From Paramoeba atlantica (Eukaryota; Discosea), in contig CDRNVI010000066.1 in assembly GCA_977017575.1 (NCBI GenBank), forward strand, positions 1 through 64,000: a stretch of DNA of 64,000 bases, written 5' to 3'. Under the pieces are notes generated by a model. It saw only the letters and a list, made by a program, of their open reading frames with translations, did no database searches and was not told the DNA's origin. Below are positions 30,574-40,631 of this stretch, piece after piece. The position numbers and the translations under genes were made by a program. Position 1 is the stretch's first letter. Every line of letters starts with the position of its first letter.

Positions 30574-31467
30574 TTAATCTGGATCAACACTGCTAATGAG
30601 CTTTTTTTGTATACTGGTGCGGAGAAATGTCTCAACCACGCGCTGGGCTGTATGCGGTACAACCCAATCGTACCAAATTTCGCCTTGTTGCGAAGCAGAC
30701 AACCTGCGGGCTTCTTGCGGGGTGTAAGAAAGCGTTCTTCCATCAATCACTGCGCATGTCGTGATAAGAGAGGAATGCTCACTATTGTGCAACTGGGTAC
30801 AGTCACCTGACCGAGCAGCCCTTTCCGATTCGGGATCCGTTGGAAGAGTCGGTTGACCCCAGCACGTTATGTCAGTATAGGTAAAATTAGTTTTCCCTCC
30901 AGAAGGTGTGCTTTCATCTGAACCTTCTTCTGAGTCGACGTGCCGAAGGGTTGTAAAGGTTTCGGTCTCGGAAGTGTCCTCCTCCAATCGCAAGACTGAT
31001 TTCATGCTTACTACGCATTCCCTTTTCCAGCACATGGCAGGACCCATCTTCCTTGGTCTGTGAATAGTTGCAGCTGCGACGCTTTTTCCCACCTTTTCAA
31101 TGTGCGGCGAGTACCCTAACACGATTTCAAAGGGAATCCACACTCGATATAAAGAATAGTCTGATGCGCATTCAACTTTCCCAATTGGTGGATTAAAATC
31201 CAACCATTGCCGAATGAGAGAAACCATGAAACATGGAAGCCGCTGCTCCACATTCTTTAATGTATCGGTTCTGATAAGAAACGGGTAATATGATTGAGAG
31301 TGTGGACTGCGTAGATACCACCCAGGACATGGATATGCGCAAGGACAAGTCTGAGGAGGAAGTTCTTGCAGTGCTTCTACCTTTTTACGTAAAATAGACT
31401 TGTATTCGCGTCGATTTTCTCGAGGAACATACTCGTCTCGTCGATGATGAGAGTTCAGTTGCTTCAT
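30574..31467 (-). CDS. Unknown protein, 297 aa
   Basis: No family is recognised. It has a basic N-terminus, then a cysteine- and proline-rich patch (PPQTCPCAYPCPGWYL) at about residue 38 that could bind a metal. A tryptophan-rich conserved-looking stretch follows (SLIRQWLDFNPPIGK, YRVWIPFEIVLGYSPHI). Residues 155-230 are acidic and Ser/Thr-rich, and the end is helical. ATG at 31467 is the first in frame. It sits 172 bp from the nuclease fusion gene. Confidence 0.6.
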   Translation of the reverse strand: MKQLNSHHRRDEYVPRENRREYKSILRKKVEALQELPPQTCPCAYPCPGWYLRSPHSQSYYPFLIRTDTLKNVEQRLPCFMVSLIRQWLDFNPPIGKVECASDYSLYRVWIPFEIVLGYSPHIEKVGKSVAAATIHRPRKMGPAMCWKRECVVSMKSVLRLEEDTSETETFTTLRHVDSEEGSDESTPSGGKTNFTYTDITCWGQPTLPTDPESERAARSGDCTQLHNSEHSSLITTCAVIDGRTLSYTPQEARRLSASQQGEIWYDWVVPHTAQRVVETFLRTSIQKKLISSVDPD

Positions 31468-31789
31468 GGTCTAAATTTACCCCAAAGATCCTTGCGTCAA
31501 AGTTCTGAGCATATTAAACGTTTTAGGCAATTTTTAAGTTGATACCCATCGGCTTGATTATTCTGTACTTCAACTACTAGAGTGTACTGTAACTTACTTT
31601 AAACCATTTTACCTGCAGTAAATTTTTTACCTGCATTCTGTATATTGTACTTGCAGAGTAGACAAACTGAATTTTCGACATACAAAGGTACAGTCTTATC
31701 TTGAGCTCAATACGCGGCTCCAGTCCGCCAATGTTTACCGAAAAACACAGATAAAGTATCATAAAAAAGATTAATGCGCACCCTATCCA
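31468..31789. other. Spacer with a repeated TTTACCTGCA
   Basis: No gene. TTTACCTGCA occurs twice at about 31609-31637. Nothing else was noticed. Confidence 0.4.
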
Positions 31790-32218
31790 CTATTTCTTAC
31801 TCAAAGTTGAGTTTTGAGGGAAATGTTCTCGTACCAATTTTGCGAATTCTTCGTAGGATTTTTGAAAGTGAACTTCTTTATCTTTTATAGTTTCATTCAC
31901 TTTGGCTTTACGGTGGTCACAATTGTCGAGATCTTGTCCAAGTTGGTTTTGGTGATGCTCTACGGAATTAAGGAGATCGGTCACGGGAGCTAGAACGAAT
32001 GCTCGCCCAAGTGCTTCGTAGCATCTATGTGTTTTAGATAATTTTTGCAGCTCTCTAAGTGTAATGGAAGCCTTCTTTTTGTCTCTTTCCAGAATCAGCT
32101 GCTGCGTTTGTAGCTGATTTTGCTGCATACTCAATTTTGATAAATCATCCCTCATTTCGTTGATTCTTTGTTCATATTCGACCACTTCTTGTTGACCAGA
32201 TGTTAACTGCGGAGCCAT
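31790..32218 (-). CDS. PFD1: Prefoldin subunit 1 (beta-type)
   Basis: Prefoldin is the hexameric cytosolic chaperone that passes actin and tubulin to the CCT chaperonin. The 142-residue protein has two long coiled-coil helices (about 8-55 and 88-132) around a central beta hairpin with YEALGRAFVLAPVTDLL, which corresponds to the YEGVGRMFIL signature of beta-type prefoldins, subunit 1. Size fits. ATG at 32218 is the first in frame. Confidence 0.82.
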   Translation of the reverse strand: MAPQLTSGQQEVVEYEQRINEMRDDLSKLSMQQNQLQTQQLILERDKKKASITLRELQKLSKTHRCYEALGRAFVLAPVTDLLNSVEHHQNQLGQDLDNCDHRKAKVNETIKDKEVHFQKSYEEFAKLVREHFPQNSTLSKK

Positions 32219-32479
32219 TGTTAACCGAAAGATAAAATTCCCAAGAATTTAAATATTCAAAAACATGCCGAAAAAAGGTGTAAAGTATCAATACTATGAA
32301 TACTCATGTAAAAAAAACTATGTTTGCTCTATCAGAGAAACTTGGCGCTGCTTTCAGTACCTTTGCATACGGGAATCCGTTTCTCTATGCATCTACATGC
32401 ATAAAATCTACGTGCATAGAAAATCTACATGCATATGTATATCCTGAAATATAATGTCTATCTGACACCGTCGTACCGC
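32219..32479. other. Spacer with ATGCATA-type repeats
   Basis: At about 32386-32440 the phrase (T)CTACRTGCATA occurs three times with AAAAT linkers. No gene. Confidence 0.4.
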
Positions 32480-33802
32480 TTACCTCGTGGTGAGCATAAT
32501 ACATTTTCCTGACGACGTCGGTTGCTCCCCTTTCTCTGCCACCCATGTATTGTACTTCATCCTAAATGACTGCATCGCTTGGGAAGAGAGCATGGCAACC
32601 ACCAAGGTGTGAGGAGGTATGGTCCGTACCGCGTGTTCCAGTGTATGCGCAGTACCCGAGGTAACATAGTGCAAGTGGGCGTCGCTCCCTAACGCCTCCT
32701 TACGGTATGAACCCAATGACCTCTCTAGCCGACGATCCAGCGGGGTGTCCATTGACCACCCCGGAGGTTTCAGATACATCACATGGAGATTAGGCACCGC
32801 GGGGAGAGGGTGAGTTCCTTTTGCTACGGCCCCCCCTCCCGTAGGTTCCCCCCTCCGACATGCCCGGATTTCCTCAATAAACTGCAACCCGGGTGCCACC
32901 CCGGTGGGGTCAAGCAACAGAAGTACGTGGCGGAAATCGCTCCTATTCCCCCGGGGGTAGCGCAGCACACATTCCCCCTCCCGTACCACCACGGTGTCTC
33001 CTACCTCGTGGGAGTGATACAGTGCGGAATGAGATGGGGCGTTCCACACTAACAAGTCAAAGTACCCCTTGTGGTGGTCCGAGGGGATGGCAAAGTAGGG
33101 TACCCCGAGAGAAGGGCCACCCTGAGCTCCGAAATCCCCCGAAATACGCTCTTTTTGCGTATCTACGTTTTCCTTGTTTTTCGAACCCTCACTCGTGGGG
33201 GTTGCGGGCTGTATGTAGACGGTAGAGACCCCCCGGGGGTGGATCGGGTCGCTTGCGCGGGGAAGCGCAAACCGGATTAGCCGAGAGTGTCCCTTGTGCT
33301 CCTCGTAGGAGCCAAGAGAGGTGTAGGGGGTGGGCGTGGGTGGGGGAAAAGGGTGGGGTGTGGAAATCCGAGGATTTCGAGTTGCTGAGAGAAAGTACGG
33401 AGAAGGGGATGTTGAATCCGTAGGAGAGTGTTGAGGGTTGTAGTGAAGGGGTGATTTTGCAGTGATGGGCGCGGTACCGGATTGGGAACTCTGACCTCGT
33501 GGTTGTAAAATCCACTGCGTTCCGTTAGGAGTTGTGCAACATTGCAGCGTTACACCAGCGTGACAAATTTCCTCATACGGATTATAGTCATGTGAATCGT
33601 TCCGTATCCATGGATCTGGTGTGGTGTGCTCTCCAAGAAAACCGGCTTGTGCATTATGCCAGAGAGGACTATTTTCTCCATGTGTATCATGGAGAGATGT
33701 GATGGCTAACATATCGGCTCGGACTACGGGGTTTTGAAAAACATTGTATACCACAAACACACCGCTAGATACTGCCGTAAAGGTGAGCAACCCCTTAATC
33801 AT
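32480..33802 (-). CDS. Membrane-anchored protein with a degenerate ferredoxin/cytochrome b5 reductase-like fold
   Basis: Residues 4-23 are a hydrophobic N-terminal anchor (GLLTFTAVSSGVFVVYNVF). Residues 100-170 are Pro/Ser/Thr-rich and disordered. From about 170 the order resembles the FAD-NADH reductase fold: HSRLIRFALP, then VGDTVVVREGECVLRYP, then HVLLLLDPTGVAPGLQFIEEI (the pyridine-nucleotide site, normally GGTGIAP), and near the end TLVVAMLSSQAMQSFR with GKCIMLTTR. The RxYS flavin motif is not visible, so electron transfer activity is uncertain. It may act at a mitochondrial or ER membrane. The 3' two thirds of the gene are GC-rich compared with its neighbours. Confidence 0.55.
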   Translation of the reverse strand: MIKGLLTFTAVSSGVFVVYNVFQNPVVRADMLAITSLHDTHGENSPLWHNAQAGFLGEHTTPDPWIRNDSHDYNPYEEICHAGVTLQCCTTPNGTQWILQPRGQSSQSGTAPITAKSPLHYNPQHSPTDSTSPSPYFLSATRNPRISTPHPFPPPTPTPYTSLGSYEEHKGHSRLIRFALPRASDPIHPRGVSTVYIQPATPTSEGSKNKENVDTQKERISGDFGAQGGPSLGVPYFAIPSDHHKGYFDLLVWNAPSHSALYHSHEVGDTVVVREGECVLRYPRGNRSDFRHVLLLLDPTGVAPGLQFIEEIRACRRGEPTGGGAVAKGTHPLPAVPNLHVMYLKPPGWSMDTPLDRRLERSLGSYRKEALGSDAHLHYVTSGTAHTLEHAVRTIPPHTLVVAMLSSQAMQSFRMKYNTWVAEKGEQPTSSGKCIMLTTR

Positions 33803-34133
33803 GGGCCACGTGAACGCAACGATACGTCTTCAAGGCTGAAATGCGTCTCGTGAACACCGCTTTGGTCTACCTGCTCATGCAACATACTCAAAACCAGATG
33901 GGTCAACATTGCAGAGAGGTGATTTTGGAATGTAAAGAACATAACGAACTATACTTCCATAACATTAGATTTTTTGAGGCACGTAGAACATAACTTAAGT
34001 TGTCAATCTTTTAGTAGGAGTAGGATTTTTTAAGGGAGAATACATGTATATTTAAAAGATGGATGCAGATTATTAAAGGAAACCAGTTGGCAATTCGTGA
34101 ACCTGTCAAAGATATTGTAAGAACCACAACTTT
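33803..34133. other. Spacer, nothing recognised
   Basis: A 331-bp stretch between SF3A3 and the reductase-like gene. No reading frame, repeat or RNA structure was noticed. Confidence 0.4.
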
Positions 34134-35654
34134 CTAGCTATGAACCCAATTGGTCGCTCCTGTTCTTTGTCGCTTAAGTTCTAGATACTGGCCCCGACGA
34201 AGCGTTTGCCCTTCGCGATCCTCCAATTCCTCGTCATCGGGTTTCCACTGCTCCTGCTTCTGGTTTTCCAATTGGGAACACAGTTTCTGCCAAAGAATGG
34301 TGGCCTCATTTACAGAAGTAATGCCGTGCAAATGAGGCGTATTCGGTATACCCAATCGGGCTAACGCACTGATATGAAAAGATTCCTTAAAGTGCTGCTC
34401 AAAGATTTGTGGTCCTGCGTATATCTTTCCGCATATTTCACATTTTTGCTTTACTTTCAAGCCGTGCGCTTTTCGGAGCCATACAGGAATTTTGTTTCCA
34501 TCCCACCCCAATTCTTCTTTTTCCACTGCCCTTTTCTCCTTGTCTAATGTAGAACAGTCAGGTGAGAGCAGTACACCTTGCGTATAATCAATGAGCTCAT
34601 TCGTCTTGAGAACAGATTCCCGCATGGCATCCTCTTCCCGGAGCTCGGCGTCCATAAGTTCTTCGGGAGTAATGGTAATCTTGTTCTCCTGCCGGCGTAT
34701 CGTATGGATCAGACGATGACCTACTTGAGAAATCCAAAAGCGTACTCGATCTTCCAGTTGATTAATCATTACGGCCCTGCATGTCGCCGACTTTTCTTTC
34801 AATATATTCCAGGTGCTTTCAATTGTGCTCTTGTCTGTAATAGCGCATTCGCCAGATTTTTTTGTCGCAGATGATAACGAGAAACGTGCTTCCTTTTCTA
34901 AAAGACATGTACCCTCTAGTGGAAAAAGGCGCAAGTGCGCATCTCGAAGTGTATTTCCCAAATAGGAAAGATAATCGCAGTATGCCTGACTTCCACTGAC
35001 ATGTTTCTCGTCTTCTTCCACTACAAATTCATCTGGAATCAAGCGTATATACTTAGGCAAAACCTCGAAATCGCTCAAATAGCGTTCAAGATAGACCTTG
35101 TAGGCTATGGGCCAAACTGGTGCTGACTCTTTCACCTCCTGACTAAAATCATTCCAAAGTTGGACGTACGCCTGATGTGCTTCTATCAAATCAAGATACT
35201 GGCCAAATCCCTCCTCTCCACTGAACTTCCCTTTGGTTGTATAGCGAGAGAATGAGTTCACGGTGGATTCGATATAAGGCGTTATCGGGCACATTGGAAT
35301 GTTTTGCTCTGACCTTTCTCCAAGTCTTCCCCGGGATGCAGTGTGCTTTATTATCTTTTGCATCTCGCCTTGGAATTGTTGTAGAGCAACGGGCAAAGTA
35401 TTGCTGTCTGGTGATCGAAGTGTGGTAATGTCAGATCCCCGGTAGATCTCCACCAGAGTACGGGATGTTTTTTGAGCCTCTAGCAACTTTTCGCAAATGT
35501 AATGACGCATTAGGACGATATGTCTTGGGTGCAGAGTTCGACGATTGATTAATAGCTGCGGAGTAATGGAACGATAACACTGCTCAAGGTCACTATGCAA
35601 AGTGCGAATTTCTTCTAGTATGGACGGATTAGCGACTTCTGCAGCTTCTGGCAT
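34134..35654 (-). CDS. SF3A3: Splicing factor 3A subunit 3 (SF3a60/Prp9)
   Basis: SF3a60 is part of U2 snRNP and bridges SF3a and U2 RNA at the branch site. The N-terminus is the helical SF3A3 region (ILEEIRTLHSDLEQCYRSI). The C-terminus carries the matrin-type zinc finger: HGLKVKQKCEICGK with Cys, Cys and GPQIFEQHFKESFHISAL with the two His, followed by RLGIPNTPHLHGIT and a final EGQTLRRGQYLELKRQ, all family hallmarks. Length is about 506, like human (501). ATG at 35654 is used; the frame extends four codons further but only to a TTG. A C/T-rich tract precedes the ATG. Confidence 0.93.
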   Translation of the reverse strand: MPEAAEVANPSILEEIRTLHSDLEQCYRSITPQLLINRRTLHPRHIVLMRHYICEKLLEAQKTSRTLVEIYRGSDITTLRSPDSNTLPVALQQFQGEMQKIIKHTASRGRLGERSEQNIPMCPITPYIESTVNSFSRYTTKGKFSGEEGFGQYLDLIEAHQAYVQLWNDFSQEVKESAPVWPIAYKVYLERYLSDFEVLPKYIRLIPDEFVVEEDEKHVSGSQAYCDYLSYLGNTLRDAHLRLFPLEGTCLLEKEARFSLSSATKKSGECAITDKSTIESTWNILKEKSATCRAVMINQLEDRVRFWISQVGHRLIHTIRRQENKITITPEELMDAELREEDAMRESVLKTNELIDYTQGVLLSPDCSTLDKEKRAVEKEELGWDGNKIPVWLRKAHGLKVKQKCEICGKIYAGPQIFEQHFKESFHISALARLGIPNTPHLHGITSVNEATILWQKLCSQLENQKQEQWKPDDEELEDREGQTLRRGQYLELKRQRTGATNWVHS

Positions 35655-35969
35655 TGAAGAGATCAAAAGAGTGGAAATGAAATGAGTTTAATTGCAGGTC
35701 ACAACAGTCTCAAAATAAATGGGAACGAACAAGAAAGCTATAAAAATGCTTTACAAATGCATTGAGACTAAGAGAATGAAGAGGAATTCCACTCATGAAA
35801 CGGTTTAAAAAACAACCTTTCGTAAATTTGTAAATTACTTCAAAAGATCACTCTTTTTTAACAAGAATACCCATCCCATCTTTTACTAACCAGCATGTAT
35901 ACTTTCGTTCCTCAATGATATAACAAATTCTTACTGAAAACCCCCACACTTATTCAATCTCCCACCTCT
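35655..35969. other. Spacer between PABP and SF3A3
   Basis: About 315 bp, AT-rich with no gene. It must hold the PABP 3' untranslated region. No structure was noticed. Confidence 0.35.
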
Positions 35970-38039
35970 TCACGTACCATACTCCTCACTCCGCTTCCGG
36001 TAGGCCTGCAACACACCATACGCCTCCCGCACCCTCTCCTGCAAGTCCGCCGGGTGGCTTAACAACCGCACCAACTCCTCCGGCTCCGTCTCCAGCAGCA
36101 TTCCCGTAATCTTCGGCGCCTCCTCAGGGTAGATCCCATGGATCGCCACATACAGCCGCTCCCCCAGCACCCCATGACGCTCCTCCACGGACAACCCCGC
36201 GAGGTCCTCCACCTTCAGTGTCGCGGACAGCATCGGGGAGGGCAGCGGCACAGGTCGCGTCCCCACAGGGGTCCCATGCATCCGGGAGGGGGTCTTGCCC
36301 ACCCCACCCGCGGTACTACCCCCCGTCTCACTACGTAACGCGGGAGTGGAGGGCACCGAGGGGAGGGCCCCCCCCACCCCAGGTCCTTCCACCAACCCCC
36401 CGGTTGGAGGCACTAACCCCCCGGTTGGAGGCACCAGCCCTGCTCCTGCTGCTTCTGTTGGATTTTCCACAAGATGCTGTTGCTGCTGCTGCTGCTGCTG
36501 TCTGTCATGATATACACTTTGGGGCTGCGGTCGACGAGAGAGGCGTCGGTCATGGTAGGCTGCTGCTGCTGCTGCTGCTCGGTAGGGGACGCGACCACGT
36601 GCCGGGGGGAGCTGTCGTCGGGACAGGGGACGGGGGATAGCGTACGGGGGGAGCCCGCCTCCTGCTCCGTGAGAGGAGGTCGCGGGGTCGTACATAAACA
36701 ACGCCGCGGCCTGGGGGGAGGAGTACCACCGAAAAGGCATCAGGGCGGTGTTGACGCCGTAGCTGGAGGTGAGTCCAACGGTGCCGTACCCGGTGTAGGC
36801 CCCCGGGAGGTTGCCGATGCCTTGAGGACGACTGAACTGGATTTGGAGCATGGTGCGGCGGGTTTCTTTCTTTTGTGCCACGTTGACATAGAGGGGTTTG
36901 TTGTTTAACAGGCGGCCATTCATCTCGCGGAGAGCTTGGCTTGCGGCGTCGGCTTTGGAAAAGCACACAAAGGCGTACCCACGGGGGGCTCCGGTATCAT
37001 CCTTGGCGACAAACACACTGTTAATCTCACCGTACTCGCGAAACAAATCTCGCAGTTCTGTGCTGTCATGGTCTCCGAAGTTCTTCACATACAAGTTGTT
37101 GCCTTTGGATCCCAAGCCGGCAAAACGGTTTTGCTCGTAACGGGCTCGTAGCTCTGCTAGACGTTCCCATCTTTTCTGGGCTCGTTGGACATAAAGCTTA
37201 AGATCTGCATCAGTGATGCCTTCCACGTTCTTGTCATGTGATTCCTCAATCGCTTTTACAGCTTCGTCGTGCTTCGAGAAGCTGCAAAATGCGAATAGAC
37301 GACCCGTGGGGTCCTTTTTTGTGCATGTACTGGTGATACTCCCAAATTGCTTAAAGTGCTCACGGATATCCTCTTCCGTAGTCGCTGATTGAAGATGTTT
37401 GATGTACACATTGGTGTAATTGTTTTGCATTTGCTGTTGGCGTATGGCACGTCGCACGAAAGGGGCCACATAAAGCTCCAGACTGTTGACAAATTTCCCA
37501 TTGAAATCCTTAATTGCCACTTCGGCATCTCCTTCGTTTGCGAAATGAACAAATCCATAACCCCGGCTTTTTCCTTTTTCATCGACGACTACCTTGCAAC
37601 TCAGAATATTGCCTATGGACCGAAACATATCGAGCAGTAAGTTTGTGTTCAAGTCAGGTGGCAAATTCTTAATAAAAATATTTCCCGCTGCGTTTCGCCG
37701 TGTGGTAGGATCCCTTTGCACGGGCATTACACGAATACAAGATCCAGTAAGATACGAACTATTTTTGGTCTCAATGGCGGTTTGTGCATGGGCAGCATCC
37801 GCAAAATTGACGTATCCATACCCCAAGGATTGGCGAGTAATGGCGTCACGACAAATACGCACTGACGTCATGGGACCCACGGATTGAAAATGCTCAAAAA
37901 GCGCTGTCTCGGACACATTGGGACCCAAATCTCCGACATAAAGAGATCCCCCTACTTCATGAGAGACTACGGAGCTGACACTGTCTGTTTCAACATCTCG
38001 AGCGGCAAGAGGAGCTTCATGAACTGCAACAACACTCAT
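35970..38039 (-). CDS. PABP: Cytoplasmic poly(A)-binding protein
   Basis: Four RRMs lie in the canonical spacing, each with RNP2 and RNP1: GSLYVGDL and GYGYVNF (about 31-105), GNIFIKNL and GYGFVHF (118-190), TNVYIKHL and FAFCSF (210-280), NNLYVKNF and GYAFVCF (315-390). A Pro/Gln/Tyr-rich linker follows with a glutamine tract at about 513-522. Residues 608-683 are the MLLE (PABC) domain, including KITGMLLE, the site that binds PAM2 peptides. It coats mRNA tails and supports translation. The 3' third of the gene (about 35980-36850) is strikingly GC-rich. ATG at 38039. The ataxin-2 gene 9 kb away encodes a PAM2 partner. Confidence 0.97.
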   Translation of the reverse strand: MSVVAVHEAPLAARDVETDSVSSVVSHEVGGSLYVGDLGPNVSETALFEHFQSVGPMTSVRICRDAITRQSLGYGYVNFADAAHAQTAIETKNSSYLTGSCIRVMPVQRDPTTRRNAAGNIFIKNLPPDLNTNLLLDMFRSIGNILSCKVVVDEKGKSRGYGFVHFANEGDAEVAIKDFNGKFVNSLELYVAPFVRRAIRQQQMQNNYTNVYIKHLQSATTEEDIREHFKQFGSITSTCTKKDPTGRLFAFCSFSKHDEAVKAIEESHDKNVEGITDADLKLYVQRAQKRWERLAELRARYEQNRFAGLGSKGNNLYVKNFGDHDSTELRDLFREYGEINSVFVAKDDTGAPRGYAFVCFSKADAASQALREMNGRLLNNKPLYVNVAQKKETRRTMLQIQFSRPQGIGNLPGAYTGYGTVGLTSSYGVNTALMPFRWYSSPQAAALFMYDPATSSHGAGGGLPPYAIPRPLSRRQLPPARGRVPYRAAAAAAAYHDRRLSRRPQPQSVYHDRQQQQQQQQHLVENPTEAAGAGLVPPTGGLVPPTGGLVEGPGVGGALPSVPSTPALRSETGGSTAGGVGKTPSRMHGTPVGTRPVPLPSPMLSATLKVEDLAGLSVEERHGVLGERLYVAIHGIYPEEAPKITGMLLETEPEELVRLLSHPADLQERVREAYGVLQAYRKRSEEYGT
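36476..36503. repeat. Trinucleotide (CTG/CAG) repeat coding for glutamine in PABP
   Basis: A GCTGTTGCTGCTGCTGCTGC run on the plus strand gives a block of glutamine codons on the coding strand. A shorter GCTGCTGCTGCTGCT run at about 36560-36578 encodes alanine in PABP. Both are likely length-variable. Confidence 0.8.
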
Positions 38040-38444
38040 TGTACTAATTCCACTAATCTATAACAATAAAATAGTATGACGTGTTGAAGTTTAGTAACGT
38101 CAGATACTTCAGTGTTTTTTTGATGTTGAAGTACGAAGGATAGGGTTTGATTTTATTTCTTCTGATGGAGGAAGCATATAATGAGGCTTAGTCCATGGAA
38201 TATGAAGGTGATAGATCTAAGATAGCGCGTAAATAGTCAGCACGTGTGAATTCAGGTAGAAAATAGATGCAATGGTGATGATGTAAAACAATGCTTCAAA
38301 AACTAGTATCCCCCCTTTAAAGTATTTCCCCATTGAACCCTTTTAAAGCAATGCATAATATATGCAACGTACTGACGATATGTAAGTCATTGGTGGGATG
38401 AGCCAAAAACGAGTCAAAGTGCAAAACAACTGACTTTACAGGTT
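38040..38444. other. Spacer with a possible decayed element end
   Basis: No gene. CTAGTATCCCCCCTTTAAAG at about 38303 resembles the left end of the small TA-flanked element at 42460 (TACTGTTCCCCCTCCTTTAAAG), but no partner end was found. A small hairpin GCATAATATATGC follows near 38352. Confidence 0.35.
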
Positions 38445-40631
38445 TTACTTTCTATCAACGGAATGATAGTTCAACATAGCTCTGGCTTTTACTGGAAGGG
38501 ACTTCATATCTACGTTGTCTGCACCCGGAATGTCTTGATCGAAGGCTAATGCCATGGGATCTGTCTCGGACCACTTTGCATCCAATGCTTTTACGATCAA
38601 CTGTTTTGGATTGCGCACTCGACTCAACGCCACATACAGCAAATGAGGGCAAGAAAACATTTTTGTCAAGTCCAATATAACATTACCTGTCAACGTTAAG
38701 CCCTGTACTTTATGAACTGTAAACGCGTAGGCTAACTGCAGCGGTATTCCTAACAAATAGGTGGAATAGTACTCCGTGCCAACATCGCCTCCGACGGGAA
38801 TGGCCAAAGGGGGGACTAGAACGAGCTCGTTATTATTGAACCGCACAAGAGGGAGTAGCGGTAGTTCCTGCTCTTGGGTTCTCAAAAAATCCATGTACTT
38901 CGGTACCTCTTCGTACATCCGAGGAGGAATGCTTCCCTGGTACTGTGCCTGAGTACTTGGGTCCGCATATCCCTCCACTATTCCCACTGATCCATTAACC
39001 AGAGTTCTACTCAAGTTCCAACGAAGCATCACACGCGCGCCGACACGCAATCCCAAGGGCTCGTAGAATAACTCCTTTCGCGCCCTCTCCTGAAGCCTTG
39101 TTTGAATGTGGATAGGGATGTCGTCCGGCGTTGCTACCTCGGAGAGTGTTTCATAACCCATGTTGCTCAATGATACGCGGAGCCCCTGCAGGACGCTTAG
39201 GGTGGCAGTTTCCACCACCTCAGCACGCCGTGCCTCATCTTCAATGTACACCGATAAGACCTTAGCCCGAATGGCGCACCTCAAATCCTGTGCGTTGTCC
39301 AAATCCAAAGGATATACCGAAAGCACAATGTCCCGAAACTCATTTTCACTTGCCCTGTTTTTCTCCATCTCATGGGCAACGCGACGTTTAAGATCAGCAA
39401 GTGAGCTGCCCATTTTTTCCTCAACCTCGCTGAGTTGTATCACACACTTTGGTGTCCAATCCTCGATCAATTCCGTTTTTCCTAGTTGACTTGGAAAAGA
39501 CTGGGTCGAACCGGGCAATAATGCAAGACGGCGAGAGTTACGACGCAGTACGTCTTCGTTTCGTGGAAAAATATAGATAGCGCCCGGCTCTTCCGGCAAT
39601 TCTTCGTTGCTTGAAATTGTTTTTACACAATTAAAAATGCTGGAAGGTAGCTGCCCATACCGTACTTCTTTCAGAATGTGGGAAAACTCATTTTGTTGCT
39701 CTACAAGGCGATGAATTGTTGTTAGTTTCACATGAACGAAATGTTGCATAAAAAGGTCATTGTAAAAAAGTGGGTGATTAGGAATGCCTCCAAGTTGCAA
39801 AAAATCTCCACAGAGTATCAGTTGAATGCCTCCAAAGGGCATAGAATTTTTTCTTGTCGCTCGAGCAGCAATATCCAGATGAGCGAGCAGTTCCGATTGA
39901 ATCATTGAAACTTCGTCAATCAGGATTGCGTCCAAATTTTTCAAATGTGTGGTCAATAATCCATCTAATCCAAACAAGTGATGAAAGGTATATCCATTGA
40001 TATTTGCAGCCGCAACGCCCGTGGAGGCTGTCACAGCAATGCGGAACTTTCTTTCATGTCGAAGAGTATTTACAATTTCGCGGAGCACTACTGTCTTACC
40101 CGTCCCAGCGGATCCCCCAAGATATAAGTTATAACCCAATTTTGCAATTTCTAACGCATTTCGTTGATCTGTTGTAAGTTGTGTAAGATCAACCCGTTCT
40201 CCAATTGAATCCCCGCCGATGCCAAAGTCAATGGTCTCAGGGCTCTGTGACTGACGACGGCAATACTCCTGTGCTTCACGATCCAGATACTTATGTAATT
40301 GATCGATGAGTTCAGTTGCTGAATTGCTGTCGTGCACCATGTGAGAAAGCGTTTGCGAGGCGTACTTTCCCAAAGGTTTGAGTAGAGACTTCAACCCTTC
40401 ACCCGAAAATTTAATCGCGAGGAGTTCGTTAGCGAGCTGCCAAAAAAGGTACTCATTTTCAAGATAGAGAGAGGAGTTTTTGGATGGTTGAAAGCCAAGG
40501 TTAACCCAGCGTTCCATTTGTTTGCTTTTCATAGGAAGTGCACGTCTGGTAAGTGGATTATAAACAAGTGATGCACGAACATCCTTCGTGTCGAAGTGAG
40601 ACAGCTTGAATAGGCGAACAGATCGATACAT
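38445..40631 (-). CDS. PIF1: PIF1-family DNA helicase
   Basis: This is a superfamily 1B 5'-3' helicase. Visible motifs in order: QRNALEIA (Q-like), Walker A GSAGTGKT at 173-180, TASTGVAAANI (Ia), LIDEVSMI at 237-244 (II), LCGDFLQLGG (III), then a long middle region, AYAFTVHKVQGLTLTG (V) and LYVALSRVRN (VI). PIF1 enzymes act on G-quadruplexes, telomeres and mitochondrial DNA; kinetoplastids have several mitochondrial copies. The N-terminus (YRSVRLFKLSHFDTK) is basic and could be a mitochondrial presequence. 728 residues is ordinary. ATG at 40631; TTCTAG lies about 22 bases upstream. Confidence 0.92.
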   Translation of the reverse strand: MYRSVRLFKLSHFDTKDVRASLVYNPLTRRALPMKSKQMERWVNLGFQPSKNSSLYLENEYLFWQLANELLAIKFSGEGLKSLLKPLGKYASQTLSHMVHDSNSATELIDQLHKYLDREAQEYCRRQSQSPETIDFGIGGDSIGERVDLTQLTTDQRNALEIAKLGYNLYLGGSAGTGKTVVLREIVNTLRHERKFRIAVTASTGVAAANINGYTFHHLFGLDGLLTTHLKNLDAILIDEVSMIQSELLAHLDIAARATRKNSMPFGGIQLILCGDFLQLGGIPNHPLFYNDLFMQHFVHVKLTTIHRLVEQQNEFSHILKEVRYGQLPSSIFNCVKTISSNEELPEEPGAIYIFPRNEDVLRRNSRRLALLPGSTQSFPSQLGKTELIEDWTPKCVIQLSEVEEKMGSSLADLKRRVAHEMEKNRASENEFRDIVLSVYPLDLDNAQDLRCAIRAKVLSVYIEDEARRAEVVETATLSVLQGLRVSLSNMGYETLSEVATPDDIPIHIQTRLQERARKELFYEPLGLRVGARVMLRWNLSRTLVNGSVGIVEGYADPSTQAQYQGSIPPRMYEEVPKYMDFLRTQEQELPLLPLVRFNNNELVLVPPLAIPVGGDVGTEYYSTYLLGIPLQLAYAFTVHKVQGLTLTGNVILDLTKMFSCPHLLYVALSRVRNPKQLIVKALDAKWSETDPMALAFDQDIPGADNVDMKSLPVKARAMLNYHSVDRK

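Noticed and set aside
36138-36908. Long plus-strand reading frames opposite the PABP gene
   Set aside because: They are antisense shadows of the GC-rich, proline- and glutamine-coding part of PABP and encode low-complexity sequence only.
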